From assembly GCA_039191215.1 (NCBI GenBank), contig JBCCXT010000063.1:1-22629 (forward strand): DNA of 22,629 nt, read 5' to 3'. The notes below the pieces were generated by a model, which had not been told where the DNA came from, did no database searches, and worked only from the letters and a program-made list of their open reading frames with translations. Shown here piece after piece: positions 15,859 through 22,629 of the stretch (its first letter is position 1; each line of letters opens with the position of its first letter). The position numbers were made by a program, and so were the translations under genes. The stretch is from HKCCE3408 sp039191215 (GTDB lineage: Bacteria; Pseudomonadota; Alphaproteobacteria; Rhodobacterales; Rhodobacteraceae).

Positions 15859-16380
15859 ATGGTCTTTGTTTATATATTGATCGCGATCCTAGCCGTTATT
15901 GTGATCGGCGCCTATCTGCGCCCGCGCCATGTGATCGTCGAACGCAAATTGCAAATCGCCGCGCCACCGGTGGCGATCTTTCCACATGTCGCGTCCCTGC
16001 AGCAATTCCATCAATGGTCTCCCTGGACCGGGCGCGACCCAAACATGGAGGTCGCCTATTCCGGCCCGGAAGTGGGCGTCGGCAATGTGATGGAATGGCG
16101 CTCGGACGTGAAAGGTGTGGGCAATGGCCGCCAGGAGATCACGCGCGTGCAAAACAATGCCCGCGTCGACACCGCGCTGGATTTCGGCTCGATGGGCACG
16201 GCCGAAGCTTGGTGGATACTCGATGAGGCCGGCGACGGCACCGAGGTTACCTGGGGCCTTAATGCCAATATGGGCAACAACCCGATCGGCCGCTGGATGG
16301 GCATGATGATGGATAAATGGGTCGGCGCCGATTACGAACAGGGGCTTGCCAACCTCAAGGCGCGGGTCGAGGGCGGCTGA
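15859..16380 (+). CDS. membrane-anchored SRPBCC (START/polyketide-cyclase-like) protein
   Basis: 173 residues. The N-terminus FVYILIAILAVIVIGAYL is one transmembrane helix, followed by an SRPBCC domain: a first strand VIVERKLQIAAPPVAIFPHV, then FHQWSPWTGRDP, GVGNVMEWRS, GTAEAWWILDEAGDGTEVTWGL, and a C-terminal long helix (MMDKWVGADYEQGLANLKA). Such proteins bind hydrophobic ligands in a helix-grip cavity; the ligand is unknown. The ATG at 15859 has AAGGGAG six bases upstream, so the in-frame TTG at 15835 is rejected. It is 67 bases beyond the sbtB remnant and may or may not share its transcript. Confidence 0.86.
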   Translation: MVFVYILIAILAVIVIGAYLRPRHVIVERKLQIAAPPVAIFPHVASLQQFHQWSPWTGRDPNMEVAYSGPEVGVGNVMEWRSDVKGVGNGRQEITRVQNNARVDTALDFGSMGTAEAWWILDEAGDGTEVTWGLNANMGNNPIGRWMGMMMDKWVGADYEQGLANLKARVEGG

Positions 16381-16439
16381 TCGCAATCGCCCTGCGCAAA
16401 ATGTCTCGCTATGCCGCGTTGCTGCGGCGCGGTTTCCGC

Positions 16440-17630
16440 TCAGGCGCTCTGACGTCTTGCTCGGCCCAGGCTCAGACCGGCAATACCGACAATAGCGACT
16501 GCGCCTGAAATCAGCGCGAGCGCGACCCAACCCAGACTTGCAATCACAAGGCCTGAGGCAAATGCAGCAAGTGTCGAGGCAAGCGCAATGATCGTGTCAT
16601 TGGCACCCTGCACCGCCGCTTTTTCAGCCTCTGACAAGGCTTCATCCAGCATCGTCGTGGCGCCGATGAAGCCCAGGTTCCAGCCAAGGCCCAAAAGGAT
16701 CAATGAGCCATAGAAGTGCGCCGGCGAAAGGCCGGATGCCGCGGCGAGTGCGGCCGCCAAAATCATCACCAAGCCGCCTATCGCGATGGCTTGCGCGCCG
16801 AACCGCTTGATTAAGAAACCTGTGAAAAAGCTTGGGGCAAACATCGCAACGATATGCCAGCGCACGACATCGCTGGCGGTCGCCTCACTAAAGCCGCACC
16901 CCACCATCGCAATTGGCGTGGGGATCATCAGAAAGACCATGATGCCTTGGCACCCTGCCGCGATAGCAACCGCACGCCGGACGGGGCCACGCCGAAGTGC
17001 CGCGAGCGCTGCAAACCTTGTTTGCTCCTTGCCCGCAGCCTGCCGTCCTGGTGGGGAAAGCCGCACGACGACAAGCGGCAGGAGGCCAAGGATCCCAATC
17101 AATCCTACCGCGGCATAGGCGCCCACAAACGGGATCGGCCCAAGCGCGTCCGTTGTTGCAATGAACACTTGCGGACCGGCGATGGCCGCGAACAGAAGCG
17201 ATCCGAGCATCAGCGAGATGGCAATAGCGCGCCAGTTTTTATCCACCGCCTCACCGGCGGCGAAGCGAAAGAACTGAAACGAGGCCCAGCCCGCACCCAT
17301 CAGAAAATGCGCGGCACAAAGAAGGGCGAAACGCTCTGAGTAGAGCGCCTGCATGGCAGCGGCGGCGCCAATGAATGTCAGCAGGCCGCCAAGCGCAAAG
17401 CCCGCGCGCCGGCCCAACCGCCCCATGAGCAGCGAAAATGGCGCGGCAGCAAGCAGACCGGCAAAGGTCTGAACCGACGACGGTAGGGTCGCCAGCGCAG
17501 GTTCGGGGGCCAATAACAGCCCGGCTAGCCCGCCCAAGATTAACTGGATCGGGAACGCAGCCCCAAGGATCGTGTTTGCCAGCAGAAGCCCCGTGAAATT
17601 CCGGTTTCGAAGAACGCGTGCAACGGGCAA
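16440..17630 (-). CDS. MFS transporter, 12-helix permease
   Basis: A 396-residue inner-membrane permease with about twelve helices. The loop between helices 2 and 3 has LMGRLGRRAG, a recognisable major-facilitator loop motif; the central cytoplasmic loop (about residues 205-225) is Arg-rich. The start codon is TTG at 17630, supported by GAGG (complement at 17640-17643) nine bases upstream; no in-frame ATG exists before an upstream stop. Substrate is unknown. It converges with the SRPBCC gene and stands alone, with a 366-base gene-poor stretch upstream. Confidence 0.88.
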   Translation of the reverse strand: MPVARVLRNRNFTGLLLANTILGAAFPIQLILGGLAGLLLAPEPALATLPSSVQTFAGLLAAAPFSLLMGRLGRRAGFALGGLLTFIGAAAAMQALYSERFALLCAAHFLMGAGWASFQFFRFAAGEAVDKNWRAIAISLMLGSLLFAAIAGPQVFIATTDALGPIPFVGAYAAVGLIGILGLLPLVVVRLSPPGRQAAGKEQTRFAALAALRRGPVRRAVAIAAGCQGIMVFLMIPTPIAMVGCGFSEATASDVVRWHIVAMFAPSFFTGFLIKRFGAQAIAIGGLVMILAAALAAASGLSPAHFYGSLILLGLGWNLGFIGATTMLDEALSEAEKAAVQGANDTIIALASTLAAFASGLVIASLGWVALALISGAVAIVGIAGLSLGRARRQSA

Positions 17631-17996
17631 TTTGACGGGCCTCTGAATGTATCCTGACAGGTCATGTTATAGAACGATCACAGACGTGTTCATGGCGCAT
17701 GCCGCAGCTATTTGGGCGAAAGCTGCACGGAGCGGGAGGCAGCGGATCTGCAGTCGTCGGGCGGCACCTGCGACGGGCCACACACGCGGCAACTGCCCGG
17801 GTCGATCAATAAATCGTGTGACCCTGCGGAAGGTGGTGTTCGACCGAAGCGATCTAACGCAGCGCCCGAGGTCGCAGATATCGGTAGGTGCGTCACCGCA
17901 GGCGCGCTATAACGGCGCGACGGCGTCCCTTGAATTGGGTGCTGCGCCGACGGTCAACCTCATCTGACACTCGTCGCAGAGGCGCGGGGCGAATGC
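17631..17996. other. 366-base gap with no gene I can support
   Basis: Open frames exist on both strands (for example 17647-17967 plus, 106 codons) but none resembles a known family, has a convincing ribosome binding site or shows protein-like composition. The stretch contains the upstream region of the MFS gene on one side and the 3' flank of the DUF4139 gene on the other. It could hold a decayed gene, for instance a lost regulator of the permease, but no remnant is readable. Confidence 0.5.
17655..17664. promoter_or_regulatory. TGAC-N2-GTCA palindrome upstream of the MFS gene
   Basis: TGACAGGTCA is a 4+4 inverted repeat around two bases, located 25-34 bases upstream of the TTG start of the permease gene. 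Its position would suit an operator or regulator half-sites, but a motif this short occurs often by chance and no cognate regulator is next to it. Confidence 0.2.
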
Positions 17997-19646
17997 CTAC
18001 GGCCGCCAGTCCAGAACCTGCCCGTCGGGCCAGCTAAACTCGAACGTCATGGCGATACTGGCCTCTTCGCCCGCCTCAAGCGCCAAATCCCAGGCATAGA
18101 CACCGCGTAGATCCTCCCAAGCTTGCGCAGTGGGCGGGAGCGAGCTTGTCACATCAACTTCTAGGTCTTCCTGCTCGGAAAAAGGCGTGGCGTAGAGCAA
18201 CTCAAGCTCGACCGGTCCACCAGATAGGTTCTCCGCTGTCACCATGACCCGCCGTTCCTCCGTGTCAGAGCTGGCAAAGACGCCGCGGTCGCCGGTATCG
18301 CGGCTCAGATCGGCCCAGGAGAGCTGGATCTGATCAAGCGGACCAAACGGCAATTCAACTTCCGCGCCTCGGGCGACAAATTCCAAATAGCCGTCCCCGA
18401 TCAGGTCCCCGTCGCGGAAAAACCGGGCCTCACCCGGCAAAATCGGCTCACCGCTTGTATTCTCGATCTCAGCCATCAGATAGGCCGTCATGTCGCGCCG
18501 CGGGATAGCCCGGTTGGTCAATTCTGCCTCCAGCGCCAAGGCGCCGAACGGCAAAAAGACCTGGCCCGAGGGCCCAATTGTCACCGGGTTGGGGTAGTCG
18601 TAGGTGATCGACAGGCCCGCAACAAGCGGCCCGGCAGCGCTGTCTTCGACGATCATGGCCGGCTCTACCGGGGCCGGTAGCATCAATCCGGACACCTCAC
18701 TTTCGCTCAGCGCATCGGCGGAAATGCTCCCCCGCGTCAGCGGCTGCGGCTCAAAGATTGAGGCGCGCGACGGGAAGACCGGGCTGGGCCTGCGACCCCG
18801 CGCCGGATCGGCGGTCGACAGCGTCACCGCGACATCCTGCCAGGCCAGGCCCGCATCGGCGATCAGCCGGATGTGGCGGTCGAGCCGAACGGCTCCAGTC
18901 TCACTATCAAGCGACACCTCATAGCCAGGGCTCCAACCGGCGCGCGCGACATCGCGGATCTCAAACCGCACCTCTTGGGCCTCTGCCACACGCACGTTGA
19001 CCGACCAAAGATCGGCGCGCGCGCCCACAGGCTGCAGGTCATCAAGCGCATCGCGGGCATCCTCCAGCGCCTCTATGCGCGCGACCACCTCCTCCTGGCG
19101 CGCAATCTGCGCCTGCCGCGCGGCGTGCAGCTCCGCCTCAGCACGCGCCATCTCCGTGCCCAAGGCCGTCAAGAACGCGATAAGCGCCTGCGCATCATCG
19201 GGCAGGCCAACCCCGCCTTCACCGCCACGGGTCAACGCTGTCAAATACGCCACCTGCACCTCTGCCGCGCGCACAGCGCCCGCACCGGCCTGCAGATCGG
19301 CCTGGGCCGCCGCGGCCGCATCCTCAGCCGCCTCCACCGCCGTTAGCGCCGCCGCCTGCGCGGCCGTATCAAGTGCGCCATCGGGGATGCGCGTGTCTGG
19401 CGCGGGCTCAACCTCACCGATCACAACGCCGTCCGAGGCCGCGACAAGCGGCGGAAGATTGAGCCACGGATCGCCCGGAAAGAGCACCCGATGCTCTCCG
19501 GCAGGCAGGCTCAGCTCCGCCTGCCGCAACGTCTCCGCTCCACTTGCAAAAACGACCGCCGCCGCCACATCCGCCCGAACGAAGAAATCCTCGGCCAGCG
19601 CCGGGCTCGCCGCCAGCAGTGCCGCGATGGAGAGGGAAACACGCAT
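17997..19646 (-). CDS. secreted DUF4139 domain protein (mucoidy-inhibitor MuiA-like)
   Basis: 549 residues. A signal peptide (MRVSLSIAALLAASPALA, cleavage likely after ALA at about 18) leads to a DUF4140-like N-terminal strand region with ASGAETLRQAELSLPAGEH, then an Ala/Glu-rich coiled coil at about 95-205, then the DUF4139 beta-rich domain beginning near AGWSPGYEVSLD (236-247) and ending with EFSWPDGQVLDW. Function of the family is unknown; an envelope location is inferred. The ATG at 19646 has AGGAG eight bases upstream, so the first eight codons of the longer frame (from 19670) are rejected. The membrane protein gene ends 77 bases upstream on the same strand, suggesting joint transcription. 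Confidence 0.88.
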   Translation of the reverse strand: MRVSLSIAALLAASPALAEDFFVRADVAAAVVFASGAETLRQAELSLPAGEHRVLFPGDPWLNLPPLVAASDGVVIGEVEPAPDTRIPDGALDTAAQAAALTAVEAAEDAAAAAQADLQAGAGAVRAAEVQVAYLTALTRGGEGGVGLPDDAQALIAFLTALGTEMARAEAELHAARQAQIARQEEVVARIEALEDARDALDDLQPVGARADLWSVNVRVAEAQEVRFEIRDVARAGWSPGYEVSLDSETGAVRLDRHIRLIADAGLAWQDVAVTLSTADPARGRRPSPVFPSRASIFEPQPLTRGSISADALSESEVSGLMLPAPVEPAMIVEDSAAGPLVAGLSITYDYPNPVTIGPSGQVFLPFGALALEAELTNRAIPRRDMTAYLMAEIENTSGEPILPGEARFFRDGDLIGDGYLEFVARGAEVELPFGPLDQIQLSWADLSRDTGDRGVFASSDTEERRVMVTAENLSGGPVELELLYATPFSEQEDLEVDVTSSLPPTAQAWEDLRGVYAWDLALEAGEEASIAMTFEFSWPDGQVLDWRP

Positions 19647-19723
19647 GGGGCAAACTCCTTTTTGGTCCAACTACGCCCAAGGTCATGGGTCGTCGCCACA
19701 TAAGCAAAGGTTCAAAAGTTTTC

Positions 19724-21127
19724 TCAAGCAATCGCGCCGATGGCCCGGGCATAGGTTTCAAAGATGCCAATCGTGGAATTGAGGATAAAGGGCCACCAAC
19801 GGAAAAGCTCCACAATCGCGATGATCGGTATCATGATCGCCGCCGTCACCGCGATGCAAAGCGCAAACCGCCCGCCCCGCGCCGCGACAGAGTCCTCGGG
19901 CCCGAGCTTCAGCCAACCCGCGATGCGCTGGCGCGCCGCCTCTGGATAGACCGTAAACAGCGCAATCAGCGCAATCACCAGATGCAAAACGGTTGGGATG
20001 AGCGTAGAGAAAAGCGTGAAGAGCAGCCACCAATAGGCCCCACGGGTTTGCGGGTCAGCCAGGTCGTTGAACAAAACGCCCAAATCCAACAGGGCCACGC
20101 CGTCCTGCGGTCGGACGAAATGGATGAAGCTGATGAGGCCAAAACCCAACGCCAGGAAGATCAAAATCGCGCCGAGAAGATCGATCACCGAAGACCACGG
20201 CAAAAGCCCCTGCACCCCGCGCCGCAACGACCAACGCGTCAGCCCGATTGAGGCAAAATCGGCAAGACCATTGGCCAGCGGCAAGAGGCTGAGAAAGAGA
20301 ACCTGCCCTCTCTGAGTCGCCGAAAAATCAGGGGTCAGCTCAGTTGCACCCCAAACAATGCCAAAGCCAATGAACACCAGCAGCGCCAAAAGGAGCGTTG
20401 GAAGTCCTGGCCTGCCCGCAATGCGATCTGCTGCGGCTGAAACGGAGACGGCTACGATTAAGAATGCGACTGCGCCCACGCCTGCGACTGCGACTGCGCC
20501 TGCGACTGCGACTACGACTACGACTCCGCCTGCGAAGCCGGCTGCGACTGCGACTGCGACTACGACTACGACTGCGGCGAGATTGGGCCATACCCCTATA
20601 GCCATTACAGCTATCAGGGCCCCGCCAGCGACGAAGCGCAGCACGTGTCGCTGGCGCAGCACTGCGCTGAGCCTACCAAGGAAAAAGGCGCAGAACGCGA
20701 TGACAATCCCGCCAAAAGTAGCAAAGCGCAAAACCGCCCGATCATCCGGCGCAAGAACCGGCAATCCGCCGACTATGCCGTCATTGGCAAAGGTCCAGCG
20801 CACAAACAGCGACAGGGTTGGGTAGGCCAACGCGAAAACAAGGGCATACGAAAGAAGTCGCATGCTCCAAGCGCGGCGGGCATCCGTCGGTCGAAGCTCC
20901 AACTCCGCCGGCACACAAAGGCGGCCATCCAGCCAATCCAGCGCCCGTGTCAGAAGCCCGCGATAGGCCGCGCCCACCTGGTCGTAATTCAGCGCATCCT
21001 GGATTTTCCGCCGGCTGATATCGCTCTTTTCCAACCCGGTGGTGAGCCACCAGAGGAAACCCAGCAAAACCCCGCTGGCAATACCCCACCGGCCCAACGC
21101 CGCCAGAAGCTCAATGACTGTGTCCAA
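19724..21127 (-). CDS. multi-pass membrane protein of unknown function with a repeat-encoded Val/Ala segment
   Basis: 467 residues with about nine to eleven hydrophobic segments; no family recognised. The N-terminus (5-30) is a helix followed by a soluble segment (31-90, containing EKSDISRRKIQDALNYDQ), then paired helices. Residues 183-221 are an extraordinary run made only of Val, Ala, Gly and one Phe, encoded by a hexanucleotide repeat tract, and continue into another hydrophobic stretch. The C-terminal half has further helices, including one before YWWLLFTLFSTLIPTVLHL. The start codon is TTG at 21127 with GAGG (complement 21135-21138) seven bases upstream. The DUF4139 gene follows on the same strand. 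Confidence 0.82.
   Translation of the reverse strand: MDTVIELLAALGRWGIASGVLLGFLWWLTTGLEKSDISRRKIQDALNYDQVGAAYRGLLTRALDWLDGRLCVPAELELRPTDARRAWSMRLLSYALVFALAYPTLSLFVRWTFANDGIVGGLPVLAPDDRAVLRFATFGGIVIAFCAFFLGRLSAVLRQRHVLRFVAGGALIAVMAIGVWPNLAAVVVVVAVAVAAGFAGGVVVVVAVAGAVAVAGVGAVAFLIVAVSVSAAADRIAGRPGLPTLLLALLVFIGFGIVWGATELTPDFSATQRGQVLFLSLLPLANGLADFASIGLTRWSLRRGVQGLLPWSSVIDLLGAILIFLALGFGLISFIHFVRPQDGVALLDLGVLFNDLADPQTRGAYWWLLFTLFSTLIPTVLHLVIALIALFTVYPEAARQRIAGWLKLGPEDSVAARGGRFALCIAVTAAIMIPIIAIVELFRWWPFILNSTIGIFETYARAIGAIA
20467..20580. repeat. hexanucleotide tandem repeat, 19 imperfect units (CGACTG-type)
   Basis: Read on the plus strand in six-base steps from 20467, the units are CGACTG and near variants (CGACTA, CGCCTG, CGCCCA, CGACTC, CGAAGC, CGGCTG), 19 in a row, with CGACTG the most common. 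The period is a multiple of three, so unit gain or loss keeps the membrane-protein frame and changes its length by two residues (Val-Ala or Val-Val) each time. The variation between units points to an old or purified repeat, not a fresh expansion. Confidence 0.9.
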
Positions 21128-21193
21128 ATGCGCGCCTCAAAAATTCCCCTGGCGCTCAGGCTACTCACTCCGCCCCAGAAGAAAAGAGGGAGC

Positions 21194-21213
21194 GCGAGGG
21201 GCAAGCCCCTCGC
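21194..21213 (-). terminator. perfect 9-base inverted repeat, probable asd terminator
   Basis: GCGAGGGGC (21194-21202) and GCCCCTCGC (21205-21213) are perfect complements around AA; with a four-base loop the stem is eight pairs. On the minus strand it lies 73 bases past the asd stop and is followed by CTCCCTCTTTTC, a weak pyrimidine/T run. This fits an intrinsic terminator between asd and the membrane protein gene. Confidence 0.55.
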
Positions 21214-21285
21214 AAAGCCCGTCCGGCCAGGACCACGCAGGGGCAACGGGCCCGAAGGGTCCAGGCGCCCATGCGTCCGCCCCTC

Positions 21286-22308
21286 TCAGCCCTTTTTGAG
21301 TTGCCGCTTGCCCAAAGTCTCGGCGATCTGCACCGCGTTAAGCGCGGCCCCTTTGCGCAGATTGTCCGACACGCACCAAAAATTCAGGCCGTTCTCCACC
21401 GTGCCGTCCTGGCGGATACGGCTGATGAAGGTGGAATAGTCGCCCACCGACTCCACCGGCGTCACATACCCGCCCGGCTCGCGCTTATCGACGACCATGA
21501 TACCGGGCGCCTCGCGCAGAATATCCCGTGCCTCGTCTTCGTCTAGGAAGTCTTCAAACTCGACATTGACCGCCTCGGAATGGCCGACAAAAACTGGCAC
21601 GCGCACGCAGGTCGCCGTAACCTTGATCGCCGGATCGACGATCTTCTTTGTCTCCACCACCATCTTCCATTCTTCTTTGGTCGTGCCGTCTTCCATGAAC
21701 TTATCAATCTGCGGGATCACGTTGAACGCAATCTGGCGCTGAAAAGTCTCCGGCTCGACCTCCTGGCCCGGCACATACATGCCCTTGGTCTGATCCCAAA
21801 GCTCATCCATGCCCGACTTGCCCGCGCCTGAGACCGATTGATAGGTCGAGACAACGACCCGCTTGATCCGCGCGCGGTCATGCAGCGGCTTTAGCGCCAC
21901 CACCATCTGCGCGGTCGAGCAATTCGGATTGGCTATGATGTTGCGGTTTTTGTACTGATCGACCGCCTCGGGATTCACCTCGGGCACCACCAGCGGAATG
22001 TCGGGCTCGTAGCGGTAAAGCGAGGAGTTATCGATCACCACGCAGCCAGCCTTGGCCGCGCGCGGGGCATAGGTCTTGGTCGCGTCCGAGCCGATGGCAA
22101 AAAGCGCGATGTCCCAGCCTGCGAAATCGAACGTGTCGAGGTCTTTCGTCACCAGCGTCTGATCGCCAAAGCTGCATTCGGTTCCCAGCGATTTACGCGA
22201 CGCCAAAGCCGCGATCTCATCGACGGGGAACTGGCGCTCGGCCAGGATGTTCAGCATTTCGCGGCCCACATTGCCCGTGGCGCCCGCAACGACGACTCGG
22301 TAGCCCAT
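21286..22308 (-). CDS. asd: aspartate-semialdehyde dehydrogenase
   Basis: Reduces aspartyl phosphate to aspartate semialdehyde with NADPH, the branch point for lysine/diaminopimelate, threonine and methionine synthesis; cytoplasmic, 340 residues. N-terminal nucleotide-binding motif VAGATGNVGREML (7-19), catalytic Cys130 in NPNCSTAQM, active-site glutamine in QSVSGAGKSGMDEL, and proton-acceptor His242 in VFVGHSEAVNVE. The ATG at 22308 has GAGGAAG upstream; the 61 extra codons of the longer open frame (to 22491) lie in AT-richer upstream DNA and are not family-like. Length is normal and all key residues are present. Confidence 0.96.
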   Translation of the reverse strand: MGYRVVVAGATGNVGREMLNILAERQFPVDEIAALASRKSLGTECSFGDQTLVTKDLDTFDFAGWDIALFAIGSDATKTYAPRAAKAGCVVIDNSSLYRYEPDIPLVVPEVNPEAVDQYKNRNIIANPNCSTAQMVVALKPLHDRARIKRVVVSTYQSVSGAGKSGMDELWDQTKGMYVPGQEVEPETFQRQIAFNVIPQIDKFMEDGTTKEEWKMVVETKKIVDPAIKVTATCVRVPVFVGHSEAVNVEFEDFLDEDEARDILREAPGIMVVDKREPGGYVTPVESVGDYSTFISRIRQDGTVENGLNFWCVSDNLRKGAALNAVQIAETLGKRQLKKG

Positions 22309-22480
22309 ATCTTCTTCCTCGCATCGGTAAGCGCATGGCGCATAGCCGATCACCACACGAAGTGAAAGCCACCTTTGGTGATGGGGGTCATCAGGAGACG
22401 GATTGGCGAACAATCCAAGCCAATTTTCGAAGATAGAATTGGTATATTTGGCGGATATCAGTGGTATACCTCTATAAGAG
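22309..22480. promoter_or_regulatory. AT-richer upstream region between asd and the right-edge frame, with palindromes
   Basis: This spacer is visibly lower in GC than its neighbours and should carry the asd promoter and any divergent one. A perfect eight-base palindrome GGTATACC (22463-22470) is preceded by GGTATA at 22441-22446, which forms a wider inverted repeat with TATACC at 22465-22470. I could not pick one convincing -10/-35 pair. Confidence 0.3.
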
Positions 22481-22629
22481 ATGGTGTGCACATGGCATCA
22501 CAGCATGCTTCGGAAGGCATCTGACCCTTTGAGCGGCAGCAATATCGTCCCCGCGTCGAGCAATCTGGAGGCGCTGCGCTCGGCATTTGATAGTGATGGC
22601 GATGGCAAGCTGACGAGTGCGGATGCGGA
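22481..22629 (+). CDS. start of an EF-hand/dockerin-like calcium-binding protein, 3' end outside window
   Basis: The frame opens at ATG 22481 (or ATG 22505, same frame) just after an in-frame TAA at 22475 and is open to the window edge. It encodes ASSNLEALRSAFDSDGDGKL followed by TSADA, a clear calcium loop (D-x-D-G-D-G-x-L). Similar loops in alphaproteobacteria occur inside large secreted calcium-binding/RTX-type proteins, where they are normally internal, so this could be a short EF-hand protein or the surviving piece of a broken large gene. There is no signal peptide and no strong ribosome binding site. Only about 50 residues are visible. Confidence 0.4.
   Translation, partial: MVCTWHHSMLRKASDPLSGSNIVPASSNLEALRSAFDSDGDGKLTSADA

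Noticed and set aside
16413..16428. GCCGC/GCGGC hairpin between the convergent SRPBCC and MFS genes as a terminator
   Set aside because: Only five base pairs and no T-run on either side; hairpins like this are expected by chance in GC-rich DNA.
20467..20580. Possible CRISPR-like or integration repeat
   Set aside because: Units are contiguous six-base repeats without spacers and lie inside a coding frame.
20398..20601. Open frames giving Arg-Leu or Arg-Ser repeats across the hexanucleotide array
   Set aside because: They are translations of the same repeat in other frames; the minus-strand membrane protein frame is continuous on both sides and has a proper start.
22309..22491. N-terminal extension of aspartate-semialdehyde dehydrogenase by 61 residues
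   Set aside because: The extension is unlike the family, lies in lower-GC upstream DNA, and a good ribosome binding site precedes the normal start at 22308.

Overview
The window is high-GC, densely packed DNA with short spacers and many stop/start overlaps. The gene families and their order (DUF2794, a hslO-Nudix-cca block, an M17 aminopeptidase coupled to an NlpC/P60 peptidase) suggest an alphaproteobacterium, most likely a Rhodobacteraceae (Roseobacter-type) chromosome. That assignment rests on protein family resemblance read by eye, not on a search.

Layout. Positions 1-9184 are a nine-gene minus-strand run. In transcription order it encodes Hsp33 (hslO), a CoA-type Nudix hydrolase, CCA-adding enzyme, a LysE-family exporter, two full-length ABC exporters that look like a heterodimer, a FlaR-like P-loop NTPase, a VOC/glyoxalase-fold protein and a TrmA/RlmD-type RNA methyltransferase cut by the left edge. 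Six of the eight junctions overlap or are only 4 bases apart; the others are 35 bases (LysE to ABC) and 109 bases (NTPase to VOC, containing a stem-loop). Divergent from hslO are a family 4 glycosyltransferase and a DUF2794 protein (9308-10941, plus). Facing these are an aminopeptidase and NlpC/P60 pair overlapping by ATGA and, further upstream, an unrecognised 127-residue helical protein (10955-13634, minus).

The most interesting section is 13766-15791 (plus): a beta-carbonic anhydrase, an SbtA-type bicarbonate transporter and a PII-like SbtB regulator. Together they look like an inorganic-carbon uptake module. The SbtB reading frame is interrupted by an in-frame TAG. The 19 codons after it still encode a recognisable C-terminal strand of the family and end at a normal stop, so the gene is either a very young nonsense mutant or depends on readthrough. 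A membrane-anchored SRPBCC protein follows on the same strand, and an MFS permease with a TTG start faces it.

The right part (17997-22308, minus) holds aspartate-semialdehyde dehydrogenase (asd), a multi-pass membrane protein of unknown function with a 19-unit hexanucleotide tandem repeat in its middle, and a secreted coiled-coil/DUF4139 protein. At the right edge a plus-strand reading frame begins with a clear EF-hand/dockerin-like calcium loop and runs out of the window. No rRNA, tRNA, CRISPR array, transposase or prophage gene was seen.
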